Source: Rhizobium sophoriradicis
GTDB lineage: Bacteria > Pseudomonadota > Alphaproteobacteria > Rhizobiales > Rhizobiaceae
Reading direction: 5' to 3'
NCBI RefSeq assembly: GCF_003939025.1
Contig: NZ_RQIH01000006.1
Coordinates: 124,001-188,000 of the forward strand
DNA length: 64,000 bases
This document shows positions 26,949 to 36,407 of this stretch, one piece after another (positions within the stretch are counted from its first letter, which is position 1; the number at the start of each line of letters is the position of its first letter). The notes beneath the pieces were generated by a model. It was given only the letters and a program-made list of their open reading frames with translations, did no database searches and was not told the origin of the DNA. Position numbers and translations under genes: made by a program.

Positions 26949-28136
26949 TCAGTCGTTGGCCGAAACCTTGACGCCGAGCACCTGCGGCAACGTGTTCGGA
27001 GCGCCCATGGCGGCACCGACGATGGTCGGGAAGGGCACCGGCTTTTCGGGGGTGGCCTTAACGGTCAGGCTCTTCGGGTCGTCGAGGAAGGTGTTGACGG
27101 CGGCCGAAACGGCGTTCTGAAGTTCCGGGATGTTGAGCTGCGCCAGCATGATCGGCGTCATCGCCTTCAGCGAATCCGCCATCTGCTTGCCCGACATGTT
27201 CTGCTGCGCACCGGCGTAATCGAGCGCGCGCTTGGTGATCGAGGCATCCTCGAAGCGCACCTGTGCGCCTTCGAAGGACAGCTGCTGCATCAGACCCAGC
27301 ATGGCAAGGCCGAGCGCCTGCTGCGCCTGTTCCTTGTTCGGATTGGCTTCGGACTCCTTCATCGCATCTTGCATCGATTTCATGAAGGCCATCGTATAGC
27401 CGGAGATCTTGAAGCCGAGGTTGAGCTTGCCGATGTTGGTGAAGTCGAAGCCGATTTCCGAAACGTCTATCGTGCCGGGCCCGAGCTCCCAGGCGCCCTT
27501 CATGGTGATGTCGCCCTGGACGTGCTGCAGGGCGAGCTTCTCGATCGCATCCTTGCTCTTGGGATCGTCAGTCTTGGTGAGATCGGCCTTCATGCTCTTG
27601 AAGGCGCCGTCGAAATCGAAGCCGGATTCGTCCTCGCGCAGCGTCAAGTTCATGTCGCTTTGAAGCAGCGAGAAGACTTCCGTGCCGTCCTTGACCACTT
27701 TCAGCGGGCCGGTATGGGCAGTCTCGTAAAGCATCATGCCATCGAGTGTGTCGCCGCCCGGCGTTGCCGGGACGGAAATGCCGCCCAGCGTCAGTTCCTG
27801 CGCCGTAACGGTCACGCCGTCTCCCGTCTTGTTGATGTCGGGGAAGGCCGCTTCCTCGATGTAATAGCCGCCTTCCTCGTCTTCCTCCACGCCGGAAAGG
27901 GTGACTTCGCCGATGGGCAGGCTTTCGCCGCCGGTCGGCTTGACCGTCACATTCTTCAACGTCACGGTCGTTCCGTTGATATCGACGCCTTCAGCCGAAA
28001 TCGTTCCGCCTTGAGCCTCATAGGCGGCATTGATCTTCTTCAAGAGATCGGCGCCGTCGAGAGCGAAAGCCGAGCCGGCGAGGGAGAAAAAGGCGGCGCC
28101 CGACAGCATCAGCCGCGTTGTCCGGTAAATGTTCAT
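26949..28136 (-). CDS. Exported protein of unknown function, beta-rich
   Basis: A 395-aa protein with a clear Sec signal peptide (residues 1-25, ending SAFA). The mature part consists of many short beta-prone segments (TTVTLKNVTVKP, VTVTAQELTLGGISV) and long polar helices, with no cysteines and a low overall charge. The repeated strand-turn pattern is loosely like AsmA/DUF945-type periplasmic proteins, but no named family can be claimed. It is monocistronic with a shared terminator and 234 bp of upstream sequence before divergent parC. Confidence 0.75.
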   Translation of the reverse strand: MNIYRTTRLMLSGAAFFSLAGSAFALDGADLLKKINAAYEAQGGTISAEGVDINGTTVTLKNVTVKPTGGESLPIGEVTLSGVEEDEEGGYYIEEAAFPDINKTGDGVTVTAQELTLGGISVPATPGGDTLDGMMLYETAHTGPLKVVKDGTEVFSLLQSDMNLTLREDESGFDFDGAFKSMKADLTKTDDPKSKDAIEKLALQHVQGDITMKGAWELGPGTIDVSEIGFDFTNIGKLNLGFKISGYTMAFMKSMQDAMKESEANPNKEQAQQALGLAMLGLMQQLSFEGAQVRFEDASITKRALDYAGAQQNMSGKQMADSLKAMTPIMLAQLNIPELQNAVSAAVNTFLDDPKSLTVKATPEKPVPFPTIVGAAMGAPNTLPQVLGVKVSAND

Positions 28137-28370
28137 GGGTGATTCCTCTGGTGGCGTGGTGGCGGTTGGAAATCTGCAGTTACGCTACTACGGATTGGGC
28201 CCGCTTTGTATTTGCGGACTTCTAAATTTCCGTTGAAAGGAACGGCAAACGAAGTCCAAATTGCGGCCGAACGTTTGTCTCATCCTTTGATGTCGGTGCC
28301 AAGACTTCATCCACAGCTGCAATACCCCGGATTCCTTGCCCGCCGGCCGCTTCTGGGCTAGTCAAGACCC

Positions 28371-30626
28371 ATGGGACAAGAGATTTTGCCGCCTTCCGGC
28401 GGAGACGACGACAATATCCAACCGGTCGACCTCAAGGCGGCTCTCGAGCAGCGCTATCTTGCTTATGCGCTGTCGACCATCATGCATCGCGCTCTGCCTG
28501 ACGTGCGCGACGGGCTGAAGCCCGTCCATCGCCGCATCGTCTATGCGATGAACGAGATGGGGTTGAGGCCGACCTCGGCCTTCAGGAAATGCGCCAAGAT
28601 CGTCGGCGAAGTGATGGGTAACTACCATCCACATGGCGACCAATCGATCTATGACGCGCTTGCCCGTCTCGCCCAGGATTTCTCGCAGCGCTACACGCTC
28701 GTCAACGGCCAGGGCAATTTCGGCAATATCGATGGCGACAGCCCCGCCGCCATGCGTTACACCGAATCGAAGATGACGGCGGTTTCCGAACTGCTGCTCG
28801 AAGGCATAGACCAGGATGCTGTCGATTTCCGTGACACCTATGACGAATCGAATTCCGAGCCGGTCGTCCTTCCCGGCGCCTTCCCGAACCTGCTCGCCAA
28901 CGGCTCCTCCGGCATCGCCGTCGGCATGGCCACCTCGATCCCCTCGCACAATGCCCATGAGCTTTGCGACGCCGCGCTGCATCTGATCAAGCATCCTGAT
29001 GCCACCGTCGAAAAGCTCGTCGAATTCATCCCCGGCCCGGATTTCCCCACAGGCGGCATCATTATCGACAGCCGCGACAGCATCATCGAGAGCTATCGCA
29101 CCGGCCGCGGCGGTTTCCGTGTGCGGGCCAAATGGCAAACCGAGGATCTCGGCCGTGGCGGCTACCAGATCGTCATCACCGAAATTCCCTTCCAGGTGCA
29201 GAAATCGCGGCTGATCGAGAAGATCGCCGAACTGCTGATCGCCCGAAAGCTGCCGCTGCTCGAAGATATCCGTGACGAGTCGGCCGAGGACATCCGTGTC
29301 GTCCTGGTGCCGAAATCCAGGAGCGTCGATCCGACGATTCTGATGGAATCCATGTTCAAGCTGACGGAGCTCGAAAGCCGCTTCCCGCTCAACATGAACG
29401 TTCTGTCGATGGGCCGCATCCCGCGGGTCATGGCTTTGAACGAGGTGCTGAAGGAGTGGCTGGACCACCGCCGCGAGGTGCTGCAGCGCCGCTCGCGCTT
29501 CCGCCTGGCAGCGATCGACAAACGTCTCGAGATCCTCGGCGGCCTTCTGGTCGCCTATCTGAATATCGATGAAGTCATCCGCATCATCCGCGAGGAAGAC
29601 GAGCCGAAGCCGGTCATGATGGCGCGCTGGGATCTGACCGACAATCAGGTCGAGGCGATCCTCAACATGCGGCTGCGCGCCCTGCGCAAGCTGGAAGAAT
29701 TCGAGATCCGCAAGGAGTTCGACGAACTCACCAAGGAAAAGAGCGAGATCGAGGCGCTGCTAGCCTCCGACGACAAGCAGTGGCAGACGGTTGCCTGGGA
29801 AATCGGCGAAGTGAAGAAGAAATTCGCCAAGGCGACCGAGGTCGGCCGCCGCCGCACCCAGTTCGCCGACGCGCCGGAGGCCGATGAGGAAGCGATCCAG
29901 CAGGCGATGATCGAGAAGGAACCGATCACTGTCGTCATTTCTGAAAAGGGCTGGATCCGCGCCCTGAAGGGCCATATCGCCGATACGGCGACGCTGACCT
30001 TCAAGGAAGGCGATGGCCTGAAGGTGGCCTTCCCGGCGCAGACGACGGACAAGATCCTGATCGTCACGACAGGCGGCAAGGCCTTCACGCTCGGCGGTGA
30101 CAAGCTGCCGGGCGGTCGCGGCCACGGCGAGCCGCTGCGCATCATGGTCGACATGGACAACGACCAGGCGGTGCTGACCGCTTTCGTCCACGATCCCGCG
30201 CGCAAGCAGCTGATCGTCTCGACGGCCGGCAACGGCTTCGTCGTTGCCGAGGCCGAGCTGATCGCCAATACTCGCAAGGGCAAGCAGATCATGAATGTCG
30301 CGCTGCCCGAGGAAACGCAGCTGCTCGTGCCCGTCGGCGGCGACCATGTCGCCGTGGTCGGCGAAAACCGCAAGCTGCTGGTCTTTCCCTTGGCGCAGGT
30401 GCCCGAAATGACGCGCGGCAAGGGCGTTCGCCTGCAGCGTTACAAGGATGGCGGCATTTCGGACGTCCGCTGCTTTGCGATGTCGGATGGCCTCGTCTGG
30501 GAAGACAGTGCTGGCCGTACCTTCACGAAGAACAAGGACGAGCTTGCCGAATGGCTGGGCGACCGCGCCAGCGCCGGCCGCACCGTGCCGAAGGGTTTTC
30601 CGCGCAGCGGTAAATTCGCCGGTTAA
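28371..30626 (+). CDS. parC: DNA topoisomerase IV subunit A
   Basis: Decatenates daughter chromosomes with ParE. The 751-aa protein has the winged-helix DNA-cleavage domain with catalytic Tyr130 (AAMRYTE), the tower and coiled-coil regions, and a shorter C-terminal pinwheel domain lacking the GyrA box, which separates it from GyrA. In the quinolone-resistance-determining region the sequence [10 protein letters not shown] places Gln91 where E. coli GyrA/ParC has the quinolone-contacting serine; Asp95 is kept. Confidence 0.95.
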   Translation: MGQEILPPSGGDDDNIQPVDLKAALEQRYLAYALSTIMHRALPDVRDGLKPVHRRIVYAMNEMGLRPTSAFRKCAKIVGEVMGNYHPHGDQSIYDALARLAQDFSQRYTLVNGQGNFGNIDGDSPAAMRYTESKMTAVSELLLEGIDQDAVDFRDTYDESNSEPVVLPGAFPNLLANGSSGIAVGMATSIPSHNAHELCDAALHLIKHPDATVEKLVEFIPGPDFPTGGIIIDSRDSIIESYRTGRGGFRVRAKWQTEDLGRGGYQIVITEIPFQVQKSRLIEKIAELLIARKLPLLEDIRDESAEDIRVVLVPKSRSVDPTILMESMFKLTELESRFPLNMNVLSMGRIPRVMALNEVLKEWLDHRREVLQRRSRFRLAAIDKRLEILGGLLVAYLNIDEVIRIIREEDEPKPVMMARWDLTDNQVEAILNMRLRALRKLEEFEIRKEFDELTKEKSEIEALLASDDKQWQTVAWEIGEVKKKFAKATEVGRRRTQFADAPEADEEAIQQAMIEKEPITVVISEKGWIRALKGHIADTATLTFKEGDGLKVAFPAQTTDKILIVTTGGKAFTLGGDKLPGGRGHGEPLRIMVDMDNDQAVLTAFVHDPARKQLIVSTAGNGFVVAEAELIANTRKGKQIMNVALPEETQLLVPVGGDHVAVVGENRKLLVFPLAQVPEMTRGKGVRLQRYKDGGISDVRCFAMSDGLVWEDSAGRTFTKNKDELAEWLGDRASAGRTVPKGFPRSGKFAG

Positions 30627-30875
30627 CGTGATTGCGGCAAAGTTGCGGGGCGATTTTGCCTTGGGAACTGCGTGAAAACAAAGGGGCCGAGCATTTCTGT
30701 GCTCGAATGCTCCGAGCCGCAAAAATTCCGTCGCCCGTCTCTTGGCGGCCGCCGGAACTTCTCTATCTCTCTGCTGTTACCGAAAAGAAGAGAAGGCCGA
30801 TTCTGTGGGCGGACGGAACTGGCTGTGGCCCGTACGCCTGGGGAAGGCGCGCCTGCCCTTACCGGAGGAAAATCG

Positions 30876-31334
30876 ATGCCCGCCAGCACCATCAAATTGC
30901 ATGTCAGCCACACCTATAGAGTGCCGCCCGCTGTCGTCTACGACGCCTGGCTCAACCCCGAGATCGCCCGCCGTTTCCTGTTTGCCACCGATGACGGTCA
31001 CGTCATCCGCGCCGATATCGATCCGCATGTCGGCGGCCGCTTTTTCATCGTCGACCGCCGCCCGACCGGCGACGCCTTCCACCAGGGCGTTTTCCTGGAA
31101 TTGAAGCGACCGCGCCGCATGGTCTTCTGCTTCTCGGTCGAAGAGCACGACCACAATTGCGACCGCGTGGAAATCGACATCGAGCCCCTTGGCGGCGGCA
31201 GCCGTCTGACGCTGACTCACGAAATGTGTGCCGAGTGGGCCGCGCATGAGGAAAAGACCCGAAAAGGCTGGGCGCATATCGTCGAAGGGCTCGGCCGCGA
31301 GCTGGAACAGCAGCAGATGAAGGCTACGGGGTGA
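30876..31334 (+). CDS. SRPBCC/AHSA1-like ligand-binding domain protein
   Basis: A 152-aa single-domain START/AHA1-fold protein. TYRVPPAVVYDAWLNPEIARRFLF starts the domain, GGRFFIVDRR and GVFLELKRPRRMVF are the central strands, and a long C-terminal helix contains EEKTRKGWAHIVEGLGREL. The start at 30876 is supported by a GGAGGA eight bases upstream. The function of this subgroup is unknown. Its last 11 bases overlap the 3' end of the convergent toxin gene. Confidence 0.85.
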   Translation: MPASTIKLHVSHTYRVPPAVVYDAWLNPEIARRFLFATDDGHVIRADIDPHVGGRFFIVDRRPTGDAFHQGVFLELKRPRRMVFCFSVEEHDHNCDRVEIDIEPLGGGSRLTLTHEMCAEWAAHEEKTRKGWAHIVEGLGRELEQQQMKATG

Positions 31335-31716
31335 GCGGCACGCTGAAATCCCTGAGGAAGCGGGTCGCACCTTCTTCGTCGATCTCGCCGGCTGCGACGT
31401 CTAATACAAATGCAATGACCTGCGCGTTATCTGCATCGATGACGTACCGGTTGAGGTAGAGAAACGTAAACGCCGCGAGATAGCCTGTACGCTTGTTTCC
31501 ATCCACGAATGGGTGGTTCCTAACGATGCCGTAGAGATAGGCTGCGGCGAGTACGAAGATATCGGTTTCGCCATATGCAGCCTTGTTGAGTGGACGTGCC
31601 AAGCTGGTTTCCAATGCATTGGCATCTCGCAGACCAGACAAACCGCCATGCTCGGCAATCTGCTCACCATGCATATTTTCGACCGCTTGGCGGCCGAGCC
31701 ATTTAAGCCGTATCAT
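31324..31716 (-). CDS. Death-on-curing (Doc/Fic) family toxin
   Basis: A 130-aa Fic-fold protein. The core motif is HPFVDGNKRT at residues 68-77, which matches the Doc signature with Lys in place of the second Gly/Arg of AMP-transferring Fic enzymes. Phage P1 Doc phosphorylates EF-Tu, so the same target is plausible but not shown. Its start overlaps the antitoxin stop by four bases (ATGA). It ends inside the convergent AHSA1-like gene (11-base overlap). The partner is an AbrB/MazE-fold protein rather than Phd. Confidence 0.9.
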   Translation of the reverse strand: MIRLKWLGRQAVENMHGEQIAEHGGLSGLRDANALETSLARPLNKAAYGETDIFVLAAAYLYGIVRNHPFVDGNKRTGYLAAFTFLYLNRYVIDADNAQVIAFVLDVAAGEIDEEGATRFLRDFSVPLTP

Positions 31717-31934
31717 TTTGCGAGTTCGCGCAGCGCCACTCGATATTTTTCCATGCCGATGCGGGCTGCCCGCATTTGTTCGGCGAGGTCTGCTGATTCC
31801 GGCACGAGGTGGATGTTACCCTCGATCTCCCGCAGTTCGAGGCTGTCTCCGCTGCTGAGACCCAACCGCTGCAACACCTCTTTAGGAATGATAACCCCTT
31901 CGGAATTACCGATCTTGCGGATCGTGACGTTCAT
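31713..31934 (-). CDS. AbrB/MazE-fold antitoxin
   Basis: A 73-aa protein. Residues 1-45 form the swapped-hairpin AbrB/MazE DNA-binding fold (VTIRKIGNSEGVIIPKEVLQRLG, then SGDSLELREIEGNIHL). A C-terminal helix (about 50-73) would wrap the toxin. The start at 31934 has an AAGAGG nine bases upstream; an ATG three codons earlier would have no spacing to it. It is the first gene of the toxin-antitoxin operon and has a palindromic operator immediately upstream, implying autoregulation. Confidence 0.9.
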   Translation of the reverse strand: MNVTIRKIGNSEGVIIPKEVLQRLGLSSGDSLELREIEGNIHLVPESADLAEQMRAARIGMEKYRVALRELAK

Positions 31935-31949
31935 TTGCTTCATCCTCTT

Positions 31950-31972
31950 ATGTGGTAACGTAGTTATAACAT
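31950..31972. promoter_or_regulatory. Imperfect palindrome, probable operator of the toxin-antitoxin operon
   Basis: ATGTGGTAAC-GTA-GTTATAACAT, in which 8 of 10 arm positions pair. It lies 16 bases upstream of the antitoxin start, where a dimeric AbrB/MazE-fold repressor would be expected to bind. Confidence 0.6.
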
Positions 31973-31995
31973 GAGGGATTGACAGGCGGCAACGT

Positions 31996-32877
31996 CTATT
32001 CCGCCAATGGCCTGACGCTCCTTCGCCGGACCATCCAGAAGCAATGCCCGGCGATCGCCGCCACCAGAATGCCGCCGCCAAGGAGCGTCATCGTCGCCGG
32101 CGTTTCCGCAAAGATCAGCCAGACCCAGATCGGGGCGAGGACGGTTTCGAGCAGGTAGAACATGCCGACCTCTGGGGCAGAGAGGTATCGCGGCCCGGTC
32201 GCCAGGCACCAAAAGGCGACGGGCATTACGATGGCGCCGTTGAGGAGGATCCATCCGGGATAGGCGACCGAGAGCCCCGAAGGCAGAGCTTGCGCAAGCC
32301 CGAGCGCGGCCGGCAGAATGGCCGCAAGCAACGGCACGAAGCCCATTTCCCGGCGTGAGGCGCGCCCGATTGTGATGGCCGCCGCAAGTATAAGCGCGCT
32401 GAGAATGGCCATAGCGTCGCCGAAGAAATGGCCGCTGGAAAGCCCCTCGCTCACGATCAGTCCGACGCCGACGATCATGAACAGCATGGCGATCAGCGTT
32501 GAGGGCTGCGGCTTCTCCTTGAGGAAAGTCCAGGAAAGAAGCGCGCCGAACATCGGGTTGAAGGCGACGATGAAGACGACGTTGGCTGTGGTCGTATTGA
32601 AGACTGCCAGCACGAAAGTGAGGGAGGAGAGGCCGTAGAGCAGACCGGCGAGCAGACCGGGCCGACCTGGAACGAGCACCGGCCATCTGCCTGAGGCGAG
32701 ACGCATCGCGCCAAGGATGATGAGTGTGGCGAGAACCGTCGCAGCGCTTCGCACGCCCAGAATCGACCAGATATCGCCATCGCCAAGGCGCACGAGCGGG
32801 ATATCCATGGAAAGCGCCAGCCCGCCGATTGCCGTCAGCAGCAGACCCTTCCGATGGTCGGAAAGAGCGGTGGACAT
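31996..32877 (-). CDS. EamA-family drug/metabolite transporter
   Basis: A 293-aa inner-membrane protein with ten predicted helices arranged as two EamA repeats (about 10-140 and 150-285). It retains features typical of the family such as FNPMFGALLSWTFLKEKP at the end of the first repeat. Export of a metabolite is likely; the substrate is unknown. It lies downstream of a 271-bp inverted-repeat element. Confidence 0.88.
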   Translation of the reverse strand: MSTALSDHRKGLLLTAIGGLALSMDIPLVRLGDGDIWSILGVRSAATVLATLIILGAMRLASGRWPVLVPGRPGLLAGLLYGLSSLTFVLAVFNTTTANVVFIVAFNPMFGALLSWTFLKEKPQPSTLIAMLFMIVGVGLIVSEGLSSGHFFGDAMAILSALILAAAITIGRASRREMGFVPLLAAILPAALGLAQALPSGLSVAYPGWILLNGAIVMPVAFWCLATGPRYLSAPEVGMFYLLETVLAPIWVWLIFAETPATMTLLGGGILVAAIAGHCFWMVRRRSVRPLAE

Positions 32878-32880
32878 TTC

Positions 32881-33151
32881 AGAGCCTTTCCTGGTCAGAT
32901 TGAAGCATTCTGCCGGAGCAGGTTTTCGTCAGGGCAGAGGCGATTGGCGATGGGCATACCCCAAGGTACGTCCGAGCCGATCGCCTCTGATCCTGGCGGA
33001 AAGATGCCCGGCCCTTCGGGTTGGCTGAAACGGGCCGGCTGATCGACCGGCCGGCTTGGCCGTAGAACTGGGCTACGACGCGCGCCGGCCGGTCGACCGT
33101 CCGTCTCCGTTTGAGCCAACAGAATGCTTCGATCTGACCAGGAAAGGCTCT
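32881..33151. repeat. 271-bp multi-hairpin element with 32-nt terminal inverted repeats
   Basis: The arms at 32881-32912 and 33120-33151 are complementary at 31 of 32 positions, and the single exception can form a G-U wobble. Inside are two further stems: CAGAGGCGATTGGC (32935-32948) with GCCGATCGCCTCTG (32976-32989), and TCGACCGGCCGGC (33043-33055) with GCCGGCCGGTCGA (33084-33096). It fills the whole gap between the EamA gene and bpt and touches the bpt stop codon. Short open frames across it are by-products of the palindromes. It may be a non-autonomous mobile repeat, a structured RNA, or both. Confidence 0.9.
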
Positions 33152-33926
33152 AATCCTGATTGCTTTCGCGCATGGAGGAGGGATCGAAACGCTCCCAGCC
33201 GCGCGGGGTCAGATGTTCCTGTGGCTGGAAGCGTGTCTTGTAGTCCATTTTCCGCGACCCTTGCACCCAGTAGCCAAGGTAGACATGCGGCAGGCCGAGC
33301 GCCCTGGTGCGCCTGATATGGTCGAGAATCATGAACGTGCCGAGCGAACGCCGCTCGAGCCCGGGATTGAAATAGGAATAGACCATCGACAACCCGTCGC
33401 TCATCGTATCGGTCAGCGCCGCGGCAAGCAGCTCGCCCTTCGGCCGCTCCTCCAGTCCGGAACCTTCCTCGCGCCGGCGGTATTCGACGATTCGCGTATT
33501 CACATGCGTGTCTTCTACCATGATCGCATAGTCGAGCACGGTCATATCGGACATGCCGCCCTGCTGGTGGCGGTAGTCGAGATAGCGTCGGAAGAGCGAA
33601 TATTGTTCGCTGGAAGGCTGGGCGGTGAATTCGGTGGCGATGACGTCGGAATTGGCGGCAAGCACCCGCTTCATCGATTTCGTCGGTTCGAATTCCTGGG
33701 CGAGAATCCGCACGGAAACACAGGCGCGACAGGATTCGCAGGCCGGGCGGTAGGCGATGTTCTGCGAGCGGCGGAAACCGCCTTGTGTCAGGATGTCGTT
33801 CATCTCGGCCGCACGCGGGCCGACCAGATGAGTGAAGACCTTGCGCTCCATCTCATGCGGCAGATACGGACACGCAGCCGGAGCCGTCAGATAAAACTGC
33901 GGGGATGGCGTTGTCTGCGTATTCAT
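33150..33926 (-). CDS. bpt: Aspartate/glutamate leucyltransferase (arginyltransferase family)
   Basis: Transfers leucine from Leu-tRNA to N-terminal Asp/Glu of proteins, marking them for ClpSAP (bacterial N-end rule). The 258-aa length and start [16 protein letters not shown] match the family. The cysteine-rich segment [12 protein letters not shown] and the C-terminal [13 protein letters not shown] are characteristic. The ATG at 33926 is chosen over one 16 codons upstream by the position of the [14 protein letters not shown] opening. Confidence 0.93.
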   Translation of the reverse strand: MNTQTTPSPQFYLTAPAACPYLPHEMERKVFTHLVGPRAAEMNDILTQGGFRRSQNIAYRPACESCRACVSVRILAQEFEPTKSMKRVLAANSDVIATEFTAQPSSEQYSLFRRYLDYRHQQGGMSDMTVLDYAIMVEDTHVNTRIVEYRRREEGSGLEERPKGELLAAALTDTMSDGLSMVYSYFNPGLERRSLGTFMILDHIRRTRALGLPHVYLGYWVQGSRKMDYKTRFQPQEHLTPRGWERFDPSSMRESNQD

Positions 33927-34105
33927 TTGTCGCGGAAGTTTCCTTGTCGAGACAGTGCCGTTTTCTGACAGCATGACCTAAGAATAGAAAACGTCAACAG
34001 CCGGACGATTCCCGTCCTTCATTTCAGTCTTCTAAAGTTAAATATGGAGTGTCTGCAACAGGCGGCAAAGGGAAGGCGGAGACTTTATTTCATCCCCGCC
34101 GCGTT

Positions 34106-34564
34106 TCAAGCGGTGCGCACCGTCACCGTGCCGACCAGCAGGTCGTGAATCAGGCGGCTGCGTTCGATGAACAGGCCGGCGAGCAGGATGAGCGGCGTCA
34201 GCACCGAATTGAGGATCCAGAACAGCGCCAGATGCACGATCGCCGTCAGGAAATCCATCGGCCGCCCATCGACGCGCACGATCGCGATCCCCATCGCCCG
34301 CATGCCGAGCGATGCCTGGCTCGGTCCGCCGACGGTCAGGCCGAAGTAAATCCCGGCGACGATGACGAAGAGGGCAGGGTAGAGAAGGAAGCCGAGCCCG
34401 AGCGTGATGATCGACAGGAAGAACAGCACGATCGCTGCGGGGATCCACAGCAGCGCCACGATGAGGTAGTCGAGGATGAAGGCAAGGACACGGCGGCTCA
34501 ACACGCCGCTATAGGCGCGCCAGTCCTCCGGTGCAGCAAAAAGCGGATTGGGGTTGTAGCTCAT
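34106..34564 (-). CDS. RDD family membrane protein
   Basis: A 152-aa protein with an RDD domain: RRVLAFILDYLIVALL begins the first helix (R, D, D pattern), two more transmembrane helices follow, and GMRAMGIAIVRVDGRP is the conserved loop. Some family members act in sodium/proton antiport, but the role here is unknown. The start at 34564 has a GAGAGGAG seven bases upstream. It is 134 bp downstream of hemB and possibly co-transcribed. Confidence 0.88.
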   Translation of the reverse strand: MSYNPNPLFAAPEDWRAYSGVLSRRVLAFILDYLIVALLWIPAAIVLFFLSIITLGLGFLLYPALFVIVAGIYFGLTVGGPSQASLGMRAMGIAIVRVDGRPMDFLTAIVHLALFWILNSVLTPLILLAGLFIERSRLIHDLLVGTVTVRTA

Positions 34565-34698
34565 CTCGATCTCCTCTCGCAAAAGCGATGCCGCTGATAT
34601 GGTATCGACGAAGCAAAATACAATCATCCGCATCGAAACCAGGAAATCGAGCAGGATGCCGGCCGAAAACCGCGCAGATTTCGGCCGTATGCTCGTAC

Positions 34699-35712
34699 TC
34701 ACCGTTTGCTGAGAATTCTCGCCACCTCGACTGCGAAATAGGTGAGGATGCCATCGCATCCCGCCCGCTTGAAGGACAGCAGCGTTTCCAGCATCGCCCG
34801 CTCGCCATCGATCCAGCCGTTCATCGCTGCCGCCTTGATCTGGCTATATTCGCCTGAAACCTGGTAGGCGAAGGTCGGCAGACCGAAAGCCTCTTTCATC
34901 CGCCAGCAGATATCGAGATAGGGCAGGCCGGGCTTGACCATCAGCATGTCGGCGCCTTCCTCGACGTCGAGGGCCGCATCGCGGATCGCTTCTGTGCCGT
35001 TGGCCGGGTCGATATAATAGGTCTTCTTGTCGCCCTTCAGCAGCCCCCCGGTCGAGATCGCCTCGCGATAAGGTCCATAGAAGGCGGAAGCGAATTTCGT
35101 CGCATAGCTCATGATACCGACGCTCTGGTGGCCGGCCGCGTCGAGTGCCATGCGGATCGCGCCGATGCGTCCGTCCATCATCTCCGACGGCGCGATGATG
35201 TCGGCGCCGGCATCCGCCTGCATCACGGCGGCGCGCGCCACCTGGTCGACGGTCTCGTCATTGACGATCTCGCCGTCTCTCAAGATTCCGTCATGGCCAT
35301 GGCTGGTGAAGGGATCGAGCGCCACGTCGGTGATGACGCCGATATTGGGCACCGCCTTCTTGATCGCCGCCGTCGCCTGGTTGATCAGGTTATTGGCTTC
35401 GAGGCTGTTCGAGCCGGTCTCGTCGCGCAGTTCCATTTCGATGTTCGGAAAGGTGGCGAGCGCCGGAATGCCGAGGCCGGCCGCTTCGCGTGCGGCTTCG
35501 ACGGCCTTGTCGATGCTCATGCGGTTGACGCCCGGCATGGCCTCGATTGGATCGACGATGCCGGAACCCGGCACGATGAAGATCGGCCAGATCAGGTCGT
35601 CGACGGTCAGCCGGTTCTCCTGCACCAGCCGGCGCGTCCAATCCGCCTTGCGGTTGCGCCGCATGCGGCGATGGCCGGTGATGTCGTCGACGAGATGCGT
35701 CCTGTCCTGCAT
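34699..35712 (-). CDS. hemB: Delta-aminolevulinic acid dehydratase (porphobilinogen synthase)
   Basis: Condenses two 5-aminolevulinate molecules to porphobilinogen for haem. The 337-aa protein has Schiff-base lysines K206 (KFASAFYGPYRE) and K260 (MLMVKPGLPYL). The metal site reads DVALDPFTSHGHDG (129-142), where the zinc-binding cysteines of E. coli HemB are replaced by Ala, Asp and Asp, the magnesium-type site described for Bradyrhizobium. The start is the ATG at 35712; an upstream extension lacks homology features. Confidence 0.96.
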   Translation of the reverse strand: MQDRTHLVDDITGHRRMRRNRKADWTRRLVQENRLTVDDLIWPIFIVPGSGIVDPIEAMPGVNRMSIDKAVEAAREAAGLGIPALATFPNIEMELRDETGSNSLEANNLINQATAAIKKAVPNIGVITDVALDPFTSHGHDGILRDGEIVNDETVDQVARAAVMQADAGADIIAPSEMMDGRIGAIRMALDAAGHQSVGIMSYATKFASAFYGPYREAISTGGLLKGDKKTYYIDPANGTEAIRDAALDVEEGADMLMVKPGLPYLDICWRMKEAFGLPTFAYQVSGEYSQIKAAAMNGWIDGERAMLETLLSFKRAGCDGILTYFAVEVARILSKR

Positions 35713-35840
35713 GATATCTATCCCCAGCCCATTCCATTTATCGGAGCGCTCATTATCATGGCGCCCGGAAAATCCAAACCGGACGATTGGCCGCGGCGGA
35801 AAACACCTTATGACGATGTAACTGGAACCAAGTCTGCGCA

Positions 35841-36278
35841 ATGGAAACCGATAGCCCGACGATCCCGAAACGCACGCTGGCGGATCTCCTCTTCATTCTC
35901 TTCCTGAGGCTGGTCGCCGTATCCTGCTTCTGGTTCGGCCTGCAATACTGGGCGATGCTCGTCGGTTATTCGCTGGTCGGCGCCGGCCGCTTCGATCTTT
36001 TGAGCCTGCCGTGGAAAGTGGCAAGCACCAGCCTGGCCGTGCTCTTCCCCGTCGCGTCCCTCGGTCTGTGGCTCACCGTCTCCTGGGGGCCGGTCATCTG
36101 GGTGCTGGCGGCCGGCGGCCAGGTCCTGATGTATGGCCTGCTGCCGGATATTTTCGGCCCCAACAAGCTGATCATCCTGCTGCATCTCATGGTCGCCGTC
36201 GTCTACTGCATTTTCCGCCTGCTGCTATGGCTGGAAAAGCGCCGGCACCGCCGCCAGGTAAGCGTTGATTTACCCTGA
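35841..36278 (+). CDS. DUF6163-like four-helix membrane protein
   Basis: A 145-aa inner-membrane protein with four hydrophobic helices and a basic C-terminus (EKRRHRRQ). It resembles a small membrane family (DUF6163) common beside hemB in Rhizobiaceae; the assignment is from memory of its context and length. Function unknown. It is divergent from hemB across 128 bp and precedes ldtR by 129 bp. Confidence 0.75.
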   Translation: METDSPTIPKRTLADLLFILFLRLVAVSCFWFGLQYWAMLVGYSLVGAGRFDLLSLPWKVASTSLAVLFPVASLGLWLTVSWGPVIWVLAAGGQVLMYGLLPDIFGPNKLIILLHLMVAVVYCIFRLLLWLEKRRHRRQVSVDLP

Positions 36279-36407
36279 GACAACGTGGGGTTCCCAGTAA
36301 GGCTCCGTTAAGCCTGCGGTTTAAGTCGAATTTTATATGTATTCGATAGGGTCTCACTCAAGGCGGGAAGAAAACGACACCGCCAATCAAACAGTGAGGC
36401 AGTCAAT

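Noticed and set aside
32854..33119. Short open frames inside the 271-bp inverted-repeat element
   Set aside because: They arise from the palindromes, have no supported ribosome-binding site and their products match nothing recognisable.
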